From assembly GCA_021845805.1 (NCBI GenBank), contig JAJZVD010000009.1:1-64000 (forward strand): a stretch of 64,000 nucleotides of DNA, written 5' to 3'. A model generated the notes under the pieces. The model ran no database searches and was not told the DNA's origin. It worked only from the letters and a program-made list of their open reading frames with translations. How positions within the stretch are numbered: the first letter of the stretch is position 1; each line of letters opens with the position of its first letter. Source of the DNA: Pseudomonadota bacterium (GTDB lineage Bacteria; Pseudomonadota; Alphaproteobacteria; Rhodobacterales; Rhodobacteraceae). A program made the position numbers and the translations under genes. Shown here piece after piece: positions 54,949 through 63,209 of this stretch.

Positions 54949-56322
54949 ATGAGGAAATTCGTGATGGCCGCCGCGGGCGGAACGCTGGCGGGGCTCTTGC
55001 TGACCACGCAGGTCGCCGGCCCTTTGCTGGCCGATACGACCAAACAGGACTCCTCTGTCTACCAGCAGCTTGACCTGTTCGGCACCGTCTTCGAACGGAT
55101 CCGCGCGCAATATGTGGAGCCGGTGGACGCAAGCAAGCTGATCGAGGCGGCGATCAACGGGATGCTGACCTCGCTTGACCCGCATTCCAGCTACATGAAC
55201 GCCAAGGACTACGCCGCGATGCAGGTGCAGACCAAGGGCGAGTTCGGCGGCCTGGGCATCGAGGTGACGATGGACCAGGGCTACATCAAGGTGGTCTCGC
55301 CCATCGATGGCACCCCCGCGGCGGGGGCGGGCATTCAGCCGGGCGACTACATCGTGAAGGTCGATGGCCAATCGGTCATGGGCATGACGCTGGACCAGGC
55401 GGTGGACGCGATGCGCGGCCCGATCGGGTCGGAAGTGACGATCCAGATCGTGCGCAAGGGGGTGAAAGACCCGTTCGACGTGAAGCTGACGCGCGACACG
55501 ATCAAGCTGACGGCGGCCAAGGGCTATCTGGAAGGCAACACGGTCGTGCTGCGGCTGACCACCTTCAACGACCAGACCTATGACGACATGAAGGCGGGGC
55601 TGGACAAGGCGCTGAAGGATGTCGGCGGGCTCGACAAGATCAACGGCGTGGTTCTTGACCTGCGCAACAACCCGGGCGGCCTGCTGACCCAGGCGATCAA
55701 GGTCTCGGACGCCTTCCTGAACGCGGGCGAGATCGTCTCGACCCGCGGGCGCAACCCGGGCGACGGCGAGCGGTTCAACGCCACGCCGGGCGACCTGATC
55801 AACGGCAAGCCCATCGTGGTGCTGATCAACGGCGGCACGGCCTCGGCCTCGGAAATCGTGACCGGCGCGCTGCAGGATCACCACCGTGCGATCGTGATCG
55901 GCACCAAGAGCTTCGGCAAGGGCTCGGTGCAGACCATCATCCCGATCAAGGGCGAAGGCGCCATGCGGCTGACGACGGCGCGCTACTACACGCCCTCGGG
56001 CCGGTCGATCCAGGCGCTGGGCATTTCGCCCGACATCGTGGTGCCGCAAGAGGCCGCCAAGCCGCTTCCGGCCGCCCAGCAGGACAACCAGCAGACCTCG
56101 GAAGCCGATCTGAAGGGCATCCTGTCGAACGATTCGATGACCGACGCCGAAAAGCAGCAGTACCAGACCGAGCAGAAGAAGGCGGCCGACGAGGCGAAGC
56201 TGCGCGACAACGACTTCCAGCTTGCCTATGCGGTGGACCTGCTGCGCGGGCTGGCCGTGGTGAACGGCGCGGGCGCCCCCGCCTCGGCGACCGATGGCGC
56301 GCCGGCGCCGGTGTCGAAGTAA
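54949..56322 (+). CDS. ctpA: Carboxy-terminal processing protease (S41)
   Basis: A 457-residue periplasmic protease. The N-terminal 28 residues form a signal or anchor segment. A PDZ domain (about 95-170) contains GEFGGLGIEVTMDQGYIKVVSP and IQPGDYIVKVDG. The catalytic dyad is S299 (GGTASAS) and K324 (SFGKGSVQ), with Q328. The C-terminal 90 residues are Gln/Lys/Ala-rich. It follows the EnvC-like gene by nine bases and probably tunes cell-wall enzymes. A terminator follows. Confidence 0.95.
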   Translation: MRKFVMAAAGGTLAGLLLTTQVAGPLLADTTKQDSSVYQQLDLFGTVFERIRAQYVEPVDASKLIEAAINGMLTSLDPHSSYMNAKDYAAMQVQTKGEFGGLGIEVTMDQGYIKVVSPIDGTPAAGAGIQPGDYIVKVDGQSVMGMTLDQAVDAMRGPIGSEVTIQIVRKGVKDPFDVKLTRDTIKLTAAKGYLEGNTVVLRLTTFNDQTYDDMKAGLDKALKDVGGLDKINGVVLDLRNNPGGLLTQAIKVSDAFLNAGEIVSTRGRNPGDGERFNATPGDLINGKPIVVLINGGTASASEIVTGALQDHHRAIVIGTKSFGKGSVQTIIPIKGEGAMRLTTARYYTPSGRSIQALGISPDIVVPQEAAKPLPAAQQDNQQTSEADLKGILSNDSMTDAEKQQYQTEQKKAADEAKLRDNDFQLAYAVDLLRGLAVVNGAGAPASATDGAPAPVSK

Positions 56323-56329
56323 GGAAAGG

Positions 56330-56357
56330 GGGCCGGGCGTCTGCGCCCGGCCCTTTT
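56330..56357 (+). terminator. Intrinsic terminator after ctpA, overlapping the rppH ribosome site
   Basis: A perfect 10-bp stem (GGGCCGGGCG / CGCCCGGCCC) with a TCTG loop is followed by TTTT. It ends only seven bases before the rppH ATG. Confidence 0.8.
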
Positions 56358-56364
56358 CAGCGCG

Positions 56365-56850
56365 ATGACCAACGACCCCGCCCCCCTGCCCTATCGCCCC
56401 TGCGCGGGCGTGATGCTGATCAACCGCGACGGCCTGATCTTTGCCGGGCGCCGGATCGACAGCGATGCCCCGGCCTGGCAGATGCCCCAGGGCGGGATCG
56501 ACCCTGGCGAGGCGCCCGCCGCCGCGGGCATCCGCGAACTGTGGGAAGAAACCGGGGTGACCGCCGCGCTGGTGCAACCCCTGGCCGAGACGCCCGACTG
56601 GATCACCTACGACCTGCCGCCCGAGCTTCTGGGCAAGGTCTGGAAAGGCCGTTACCGGGGCCAGATGCAGCGCTGGTTCCTGTATCGCTTCCTCGGCGAG
56701 GATGCGCAGATCGACATCGCGACCGACCACCCCGAGTTTTCCGAATGGCGCTGGATTTCGGCCGACGAGATGCTGGCGGCAATCGTCCCCTTCAAGCGGG
56801 ATGTCTATGCCCAGGTGATCGCGGCCTTCCGCCCCTGGCTCGCGGCCTGA
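56365..56850 (+). CDS. rppH: RNA pyrophosphohydrolase
   Basis: A 161-residue Nudix hydrolase that removes pyrophosphate from the 5' end of mRNA and so triggers decay. The Nudix box [22 protein letters not shown] is intact (G-x5-E-x7-RELWEETG). [21 protein letters not shown] and WQMPQGG are typical of RppH/NudH. The ATG has no Shine-Dalgarno sequence; the ctpA terminator occupies that place. Initiation may therefore be weak or depend on refolding. Confidence 0.94.
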   Translation: MTNDPAPLPYRPCAGVMLINRDGLIFAGRRIDSDAPAWQMPQGGIDPGEAPAAAGIRELWEETGVTAALVQPLAETPDWITYDLPPELLGKVWKGRYRGQMQRWFLYRFLGEDAQIDIATDHPEFSEWRWISADEMLAAIVPFKRDVYAQVIAAFRPWLAA

Positions 56851-56928
56851 CAAACCCCCGGTTCCCCTGATCCCGGCTCGGCCCGCAAGGGCCGCAGCCT
56901 TTGCCCTGCGCATCACCGCTAAAACTTC

Positions 56929-56957
56929 TTGACCGTTATGGAACGTTCCAATATCGA
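56929..56957 (+). promoter_or_regulatory. Promoter of the sugar/acyl-CoA operon
   Basis: TTGACC (56929-56934) and TATCGA (56952-56957) are 17 bases apart. The LacI-type palindrome fills the spacer. The inferred transcript start is near 56964, about 24 bases before the first ATG. Confidence 0.6.
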
Positions 56958-56971
56958 AATGGAACGATCTA
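56939..56971. promoter_or_regulatory. Paired LacI-type operator
   Basis: TGGAACGTTCCA (56939-56950) is a perfect 12-bp palindrome with the central CG typical of LacI-family sites. TGGAACGATCTA (56960-56971) matches it at 10 of 12 positions, 21 bases (two helical turns) downstream. One site lies between -35 and -10 and the other at the predicted start, a repressing arrangement. No LacI gene is in the window. Confidence 0.7.
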
Positions 56972-56987
56972 AAGCGGGAGATTCGGC

Positions 56988-57983
56988 ATGAGATGGGGTC
57001 TCGCAGGGGCCAGCACGATTGCGGCGCAGCACATGCTGCCGACCTTTCGCGCGCTGGGGGATGACATCGCCTGGGTCGCCAGCGGCACCGGCGCGCGGGC
57101 GCGGGCCTATGCCGCGGAACACGCCATCCCTGCCGTGCACGACACGCTAGAAACGGCGCTGGCCGCCGAGCCGGTGGATGCCGTCTACATCTCGTCCACC
57201 AACGAAAAGCACCACGCCCAGGCCCTCGCTGCGATATCGGCCGGGGCGCATGTGCTGTGCGAGAAGCCCCTGGCGATGACGCTGACCGAGGCGCAGGGCA
57301 TGGTGCAGGCCGCCGCGGCCGCGGGCGTCACCTTTGCCACCAACCACCACCTGCGCTGCGCAGGCAGCCACCGGGCCCTGCGCGCGCTGGTCGCGGATGG
57401 CGCCATCGGCCGGGTGCTGTCGGTCCGGGTGCATCACGCCGTGTTCCTGCCGCCGCACCTGCAGGGCTGGCGGATCAACGACGCGGGCGCAGGCGGCGGG
57501 GTCATCCCCGACATCACCGTGCACGACGCCGATACCGTCCGCTTCCTCCTGGGCGAAGACCCTGTCGACGTGGTGGCGCGCGATGGTGCCAGCGGTCTTG
57601 GCGCGGGTGTCGAGGATTCGGTGATGTCGGTCTGGACCATGCCCTCTGGCGCGATGGTCATGGCGCATGAAAGCTTCACCCACCGCTTCGCCGGAACCGC
57701 GCTCGAACTGCACGGCACCGAAGGATCGCTGTTCGCGCGCGGGGTGATGACCCAGCGCCCGGTGGGCGAGATCGAACTGGTGACAGCCAGCGGGCGCGCG
57801 CCGGTGCCGTTTTCCGATCACAACCTTTACCACGAGGGGGTGCGGATGTTCCGCGCCGCAGTGGCGGGCAACGGCCAACCTGCGGCGACGGGCCAGGATG
57901 GCATCCACTCGCTGGCCGTGGCGCTGGCCGTGCGCGAGGCGGCCCGCAGCGGCGCCCGCGTGACGGTGCGGACCGGGGCATGA
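56988..57983 (+). CDS. Gfo/Idh/MocA family oxidoreductase
   Basis: A 331-residue NAD(P)-dependent sugar or polyol dehydrogenase type. The Rossmann start is GLAGASTIAAQHMLP. The catalytic/structural motif is C91-E92-K93-P94. A second motif, GGGVIPDITVHDADT, supplies D175 and H179. The substrate cannot be named. It opens the right-hand operon. GGGAG precedes the ATG, and the stop overlaps the CoA-transferase start as ATGA. Confidence 0.9.
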   Translation: MRWGLAGASTIAAQHMLPTFRALGDDIAWVASGTGARARAYAAEHAIPAVHDTLETALAAEPVDAVYISSTNEKHHAQALAAISAGAHVLCEKPLAMTLTEAQGMVQAAAAAGVTFATNHHLRCAGSHRALRALVADGAIGRVLSVRVHHAVFLPPHLQGWRINDAGAGGGVIPDITVHDADTVRFLLGEDPVDVVARDGASGLGAGVEDSVMSVWTMPSGAMVMAHESFTHRFAGTALELHGTEGSLFARGVMTQRPVGEIELVTASGRAPVPFSDHNLYHEGVRMFRAAVAGNGQPAATGQDGIHSLAVALAVREAARSGARVTVRTGA

Positions 57984-59557
57984 CCATGGGCAAGCTGGTC
58001 ACCCCCGCCGAAGCCGCGCGCCGCATTCCCGATGGCGCGGTCGTCACCGTCTCGTCCTCTTCGGCGCTGGGCTGCCCCGACCGGGTGCTGCGCGCCATAG
58101 GCGAGCGGTTCGCGGCCGAGGGCCACCCCCGCGACCTGACAACCCTGCACCCGATCGCCGCGGGCGACATGTACGGGGTGAAGGGCGTGGACCACATCGC
58201 GCGCGACGGCCTGCTGACGCGGATCATCGCGGGCTCCTATCCTTCGGGGCCGTCGAACCTGCCGATGCCCGAGATCTGGCGGATGGTCGTGGAAGACCGG
58301 GTGGCCGCCTACAACGTGCCCTCGGGCATCCTCTACGACATGCACCGCGAGGCGGCGGCCCGCCGCCCGGGCGTGCTGACGAAGGTGGGCATGGACACCT
58401 TCGTCGATCCCGCGCGCGACGGCTGCGCGATGAATGCGCGCGCTGCGGCGCAGCCCATCGTGGCCCGGGTCGAGTTCGGCGGCGAAAGCTGGCTGCATTT
58501 TCCCAACATCGTGCCGAATGTCTGCATCCTGCGCGCCACCACCGCCGACGAACGCGGCAACCTGACCTACGAACACGAAGGCGCCTATCTTGGCGGGCTG
58601 GAACAGGCGATCGCCACCCGCAACCACGGCGGCCTTGTCATCGCACAGGTCAAGCGCGTGACGGCGGCGGGATCGCTGCGGCCGCATGACGTGCGGGTGC
58701 CCGCCCATCTGGTCGACCTGATCGTGCTGGACCCCGACCAGAAGCAGACCTGCGAGACGCCCTACGACCCGGCGATTTCGGGCCAGGTGATGCGGCCGTG
58801 GTCCAGCTTCCAGCTGGCCGAACACGGGGTGGAAAAGGTGATCGCCCGCCGCGCCGCGCGCGAGCTGAAGGCCGGGATGACGGCAAACCTGGGCTTTGGC
58901 ATTTCCGCGATGGTTCCCCGCATCCTGCTGGAGGAAGGCGCCCCCCAGGCGGTGACCTGGGCGATCGAGCAAGGCGCCGTGGGCGGCATGCCGCTGACCG
59001 GCTTCGCCTTCGGCTGCGCCTCGAACGCGGATGCCTATGTGCCATCGCCGCAGCAGTTCATCTACTTCCAGGGCGCCGGGTTCGACCTTTCGTTCCTGTC
59101 GTTTCTTGAAGTGGACGCCGAGGGGAACGTCAACGTCTCGAAACTGGCAAAGAAGCCCTATCTGACGGCGGGCTGCGGCGGGTTTGTCGACATCACCGCC
59201 CATGCGCGCAAGATCGTGTTCTCGGGCTGGTTCGAGGCGGGCGCCGAGGTCGCGCTGGCCGCAGACGGGCTGCGGGTGACACGGCCGGGCCGGTTCACCA
59301 AGTTCGTGGACAGGGTGGAACATGTGACCTTCTCGGGTCAGCGGGCGCTGCGGCAGGGGCAAGAGGTGCTCTATGTCACCGAACGCTGCGTGATCCGGCT
59401 GACGCCCGACGGGCTGCTGGCCACCGAGATCATGCCGGGCATCGACCCCGCCCGCGACATCGTGGCCGCCTCGCAGGGGCGGGTGCGGGTGGCGGATGAC
59501 GCCCGCACGATGCCGCTCTGCCTTCTGTCAGCCGATCCGATGGGGTGGACACCATGA
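57980..59557 (+). CDS. Family I acyl-CoA:carboxylate CoA-transferase (fused alpha-beta)
   Basis: A 525-residue protein with both CoA-transferase halves in one chain, like YdiF and propionate CoA-transferase. The N-terminal half starts LVTPAEAARRIPDGAVVTVSSSSALGCPD. The catalytic glutamate is E330 in WAIEQGAVGGMPLTG, close to E333 of YdiF. It would activate a short acid using acetyl-CoA or another donor. ATGA overlaps at both ends tie it to its neighbours. Confidence 0.9.
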   Translation: MTMGKLVTPAEAARRIPDGAVVTVSSSSALGCPDRVLRAIGERFAAEGHPRDLTTLHPIAAGDMYGVKGVDHIARDGLLTRIIAGSYPSGPSNLPMPEIWRMVVEDRVAAYNVPSGILYDMHREAAARRPGVLTKVGMDTFVDPARDGCAMNARAAAQPIVARVEFGGESWLHFPNIVPNVCILRATTADERGNLTYEHEGAYLGGLEQAIATRNHGGLVIAQVKRVTAAGSLRPHDVRVPAHLVDLIVLDPDQKQTCETPYDPAISGQVMRPWSSFQLAEHGVEKVIARRAARELKAGMTANLGFGISAMVPRILLEEGAPQAVTWAIEQGAVGGMPLTGFAFGCASNADAYVPSPQQFIYFQGAGFDLSFLSFLEVDAEGNVNVSKLAKKPYLTAGCGGFVDITAHARKIVFSGWFEAGAEVALAADGLRVTRPGRFTKFVDRVEHVTFSGQRALRQGQEVLYVTERCVIRLTPDGLLATEIMPGIDPARDIVAASQGRVRVADDARTMPLCLLSADPMGWTP

Positions 59558-60321
59558 GCCAGCTTCACCTGCACCTGCGCGGCCCCGTGGCCGAAATCCG
59601 GCTGGACAACCCGGCCAAGCTGAACGCCTTCACCGTCGAGATGCTGGGGCAGCTTGCGGGGTACTGCGACCTGATCGACCGGCGGCCCGACCTGCGGCTG
59701 GTGATCGTGTCGGCCGCGGGCGAACGCGCCTTCTGCGCCGGGGCCGACATCACCGCCTGGGGCAACCTGTCGCCCGCCGACTTCGCCCGCCACTGGGTGC
59801 GCGACGGCCACCGCATCTTCGACCGGCTGGCCCGGCTGACCAAGCCCACGGTTGCCGCACTCTCGGGGCATGCCTTTGGTGGCGGGCTGGAACTGGCCGC
59901 GGCCTGCGACATGCGCCTGATCGCACCGAAGGCCACGCTGGCCCTGCCCGAAGCGGGCGTGGGCATCGTGCCGGGCTGGTCGGGCACACAGCGGCTGGCC
60001 CGGCTGATCCCCGAGCCGCTGCTGAAGGAAATGGCGCTGTTCGGGCGCCGCCTCGGCGCCGAACGCGCGCTGGCCTGCGGCTTCGTGGCCGAGATCGTGG
60101 CCGATCCCCGCGCCGCGGCCGAGGCGCTGGCCGAACGGGTGCTGGCCAGTTCGCCCCGCGCCATCGAGGTGACGAAGGCAATGATTCACGCGGCCGTCGG
60201 CGAGGACCGCGGCGCCGCGGTCGAGATGCTGGGCGCCGGCATGATCGCGGCCACCGAAGACCGCGCCGAAGGCGTCGCGGCCTTTCGGGAAAAGCGCAAA
60301 CCTGAGTTTCCGGGAACCTGA
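59554..60321 (+). CDS. Enoyl-CoA hydratase/isomerase family protein
   Basis: A 255-residue crotonase. Both hydratase glutamates are present: E113 (GGGLELAAACD) and E133 (LPEAGVGIVPGWSGTQRL). The oxyanion segment is FCAGADITAWG. Its substrate may be the CoA ester made by the preceding transferase. It starts within that gene's stop codon (ATGA). Confidence 0.92.
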   Translation: MSQLHLHLRGPVAEIRLDNPAKLNAFTVEMLGQLAGYCDLIDRRPDLRLVIVSAAGERAFCAGADITAWGNLSPADFARHWVRDGHRIFDRLARLTKPTVAALSGHAFGGGLELAAACDMRLIAPKATLALPEAGVGIVPGWSGTQRLARLIPEPLLKEMALFGRRLGAERALACGFVAEIVADPRAAAEALAERVLASSPRAIEVTKAMIHAAVGEDRGAAVEMLGAGMIAATEDRAEGVAAFREKRKPEFPGT

Positions 60322-60323
60322 CG

Positions 60324-61847
60324 ATGTTGGATCTGACCCTGATCGCGGCCTCGGGCCCTGTCGCCCATGATGTCCACCACGGCCGCCACCTGATCGGCGG
60401 GCGCTGGTGCGACAGCGCCGACGGCGCCACCTTCGACCGCCACTCGCCCTCGCACGGTGTGCTTGTCAGCCGTTCGGCCCGCGGCGGCACCGCCGAGGCC
60501 GAGGCCGCCATCGCCGCGGCCCGGACCGCCTTCGACAGCGGCGACTGGAGCCGCACCACCGGCAAGGCGCGGGCTGCGGTGCTGTTGCGGGTGGCCGACC
60601 TGATCGAGCGCGAGGCCGAGCGGATCGCCCTGTTCGAGACGCTGGAGACCGGCAAGCCCATCACCCAGGCGCGCGGCGAGGTGACCGGCGCGGCGGACCT
60701 CTGGCGCTATGCCGCGGCGCTGGCCCGCACCCTGCATGGCGACAGCCACAACACGCTGGGCGCCGACATGCTGGGTGTGGTGCTGAAGGAACCGATCGGC
60801 GTCGTCTCGATCATCACGCCGTGGAACTTCCCGTTCTGGATCCTTGGCCAGAAGCTGCCCTTCGCGCTGGCGGCGGGCTGCACCTGCGTGGTGAAACCCT
60901 CGGAGCTGACGCCGACCACCACCGCGATGCTGGGCGCGCTGCTGGCCGAGGCGGGGCTGCCCGCGGGCGTGGTGAACATCGTGCTGGGCCACGGCCAGCC
61001 GGTCGGCGCGACCCTGGCCCGGCATCCGCAGGTGGACATGGTGACCTTCACCGGATCGACCGGCGTGGGGCGGGCGATTGCGGCGGCGGCCTCGGCCACG
61101 CTGAAGAAGGTCGCGCTGGAACTGGGGGGCAAGAATCCGCAGGTGATCTTCGCCGACGCCGATCTGGACGAGGCCGCCGATGCAGTGACCTTCGGGGTCT
61201 ATTTCAACGCGGGCGAATGCTGCAACTCGGGCAGCCGGATCATCGTGCACGCGGACGTGGCCGACGCCCTTGTGGACCGCGTGGTCGCCCTGTCGCGGCA
61301 GGTGGCCTTCGGCGACCCGCTGAACCCCGCCACCCAGGTGGGTGCCATCGTTTCGGCCGCGCATCAGGACAAGATCGACGGCTACGTCCGCGATGCGGTA
61401 GCCGCCGGGGCCACGCTGCGGCTGGGCGGGGCGCCCCTGCGGGTCGAGGGGCTGCCGGGCGAGTTCTACCAGCCCACCGTCGTCTGCGGCGTCACCCCGG
61501 ACATGCCGATCGCCCGCGAAGAGGTGTTCGGCCCGGTGCTGTCGGTACTGACCTTCCGCACCCCCGACGAAGCGGTGGCGCTGGCCAATGACTGCGCCTA
61601 CGGCCTCTCGGCCGGGGTCTGGAGCGAGAACGTCCACACCTGTCTGGACTTCGCCCGCCGCGTACAGGCGGGCACCGTCTGGACCAATACCTGGATGGAC
61701 GGCTTTCCCGAACTGACCTTCGGGGGGGTGAAGCAAAGCGGCCTGGGCCGCGAGATCGGGCCCTACGGGCTGGAGGAATTCCTTGAGGTGAAGACCGTCG
61801 CGATGCGGGTCGGCCGCACGCGCGCGCCCTGGGTAAAGACCCGCTGA
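60324..61847 (+). CDS. Aldehyde dehydrogenase family protein
   Basis: A 507-residue NAD(P)-dependent aldehyde dehydrogenase. Catalytic residues align with class 2 enzymes: N168 (PWNFP), K191, E267 (ELGGKNP) and C300 (GECCNSGSR). The first 22 residues form a short extension. It would supply the carboxylic acid that the CoA-transferase activates. It lies two bases after the hydratase gene. Confidence 0.93.
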   Translation: MLDLTLIAASGPVAHDVHHGRHLIGGRWCDSADGATFDRHSPSHGVLVSRSARGGTAEAEAAIAAARTAFDSGDWSRTTGKARAAVLLRVADLIEREAERIALFETLETGKPITQARGEVTGAADLWRYAAALARTLHGDSHNTLGADMLGVVLKEPIGVVSIITPWNFPFWILGQKLPFALAAGCTCVVKPSELTPTTTAMLGALLAEAGLPAGVVNIVLGHGQPVGATLARHPQVDMVTFTGSTGVGRAIAAAASATLKKVALELGGKNPQVIFADADLDEAADAVTFGVYFNAGECCNSGSRIIVHADVADALVDRVVALSRQVAFGDPLNPATQVGAIVSAAHQDKIDGYVRDAVAAGATLRLGGAPLRVEGLPGEFYQPTVVCGVTPDMPIAREEVFGPVLSVLTFRTPDEAVALANDCAYGLSAGVWSENVHTCLDFARRVQAGTVWTNTWMDGFPELTFGGVKQSGLGREIGPYGLEEFLEVKTVAMRVGRTRAPWVKTR

Positions 61848-61896
61848 CCCCTGCGGCCGGCGGCAGAAGACTGCACACATCAACGGGAGGAAAACG

Positions 61897-63150
61897 ATGC
61901 GTGGCTATCTTGGAAAGACCCTGACGATTGCGGCCGTGCTGGCGATGAGCGCCGGCATCGCCCGCGCCGAGGGCAGCGTGGAAGTGTTGCACTGGTGGAC
62001 CTCGGGTGGCGAGGCCGCGGCGCTGAACGTGCTGAAGCAGGACCTGCAAAAGGAAGGCATCGGCTGGAAGGACATGCCGGTGGCCGGCGGCGGCGGCGAA
62101 CAGGCCATGACCGTGCTGCGCGCCCGCGTCACCGCGGGCGATCCGCCCACCGCCGTACAGATGCTGGGCTATGACATCCAGGACTGGGCCAAGCAGGGGG
62201 TTCTGGCCAATCTGGACGACATCGCCGCCAAGGACGGCTGGGACAAGGTGGTGCCCGCGGCGCTGCAGAAGTTCTCGAAATACGATGGCCACTGGATCGC
62301 GGTGCCGGTCGACGTGCACTCGACCAACTGGGTTTGGGCCAACAAGAAGCTGCTCGACGGCCTCGGGATCGCCCAGCCGAAGACCTGGGACGATTTCGTG
62401 GCCGCCCTGCAGAAGGTGAAGGACGCGGGCAAGATCCCGCTGGCGATGGGCGGCCAGCCCTGGCAGGAAGCCACCATGTTCGACGGCGTCGTGCTGTCGG
62501 TCGGCGGGCCCGATTTCTACAAGAAGGCCTTCATCGACCTGGACCCCGCCACCCTTGGCGGGCCGCAGATGGTCGAGGCGTTCAAGCGCATGGACCAGCT
62601 GAAGGGCTTTGTCGACCCCAACTTCTCGGGGCGAGACTGGAACCTGGCCACCGCCATGGTCATCAAGGGCGACGCCGCCTTCCAGATGATGGGCGACTGG
62701 GCCAAGGGTGAATTCCTGCGCGCCAACATGAAGCCCGGTGTCGATTTCATGTGCTTCCGCACCCCGGGCACCGAGGGCGACGTGACCTTCAACTCGGACC
62801 AGTTCGTGATGTTCAAGGTCGGCAAGGACCAGCAGGCCGCGCAGAATGCGATGGCCGAAGCGGTGATGTCGCCGTCGTTCCAGAGCTCGTTCAACGTGGT
62901 GAAGGGCTCGGTCCCGGCGCGCACCGACGTGCCCGATACCGCCTTCGACGATTGCGGCAAGATGGCCATGGCGCAGTTGAAGCAGGCCAATGACAAGGGC
63001 ACGCTTCTGGGGTCGATGGCGCATGGCCATGCCAACCCGGCAGCGGTGAAGAACGCGATCTACGACGTGGTGACCGCGAACTTCAACGGCGACTACGACG
63101 CCGAGCGCGCCGCCAAGGAACTGGTGAAGGCCGTGGCGCTGGCCCAGTAA
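61897..63150 (+). CDS. Sugar ABC transporter substrate-binding protein
   Basis: A 417-residue periplasmic binding protein of the CUT1 sugar class. The signal peptide ends at ARA (residue 24). [48 protein letters not shown] and [26 protein letters not shown] resemble the glucose/mannose (GtsA-like) group. GGGAGG precedes the ATG. The permease follows after a hairpin. The imported sugar is unknown and is the key to the operon's role. Confidence 0.93.
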   Translation: MRGYLGKTLTIAAVLAMSAGIARAEGSVEVLHWWTSGGEAAALNVLKQDLQKEGIGWKDMPVAGGGGEQAMTVLRARVTAGDPPTAVQMLGYDIQDWAKQGVLANLDDIAAKDGWDKVVPAALQKFSKYDGHWIAVPVDVHSTNWVWANKKLLDGLGIAQPKTWDDFVAALQKVKDAGKIPLAMGGQPWQEATMFDGVVLSVGGPDFYKKAFIDLDPATLGGPQMVEAFKRMDQLKGFVDPNFSGRDWNLATAMVIKGDAAFQMMGDWAKGEFLRANMKPGVDFMCFRTPGTEGDVTFNSDQFVMFKVGKDQQAAQNAMAEAVMSPSFQSSFNVVKGSVPARTDVPDTAFDDCGKMAMAQLKQANDKGTLLGSMAHGHANPAAVKNAIYDVVTANFNGDYDAERAAKELVKAVALAQ

Positions 63151-63161
63151 CCGCAGACCGA

Positions 63162-63186
63162 CGGGGCCGGCCACCGGTCGGCCCCG
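63162..63186 (+). other. Intercistronic hairpin between binding protein and permease
   Basis: CGGGGCCG and CGGCCCCG form an 8-bp stem with a 9-base loop, and no T-tract follows. Such hairpins after binding-protein genes often protect the upstream message and lower permease expression. Confidence 0.55.
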
Positions 63187-63209
63187 CCCCCAAGATCAGG
63201 GAGGACACC

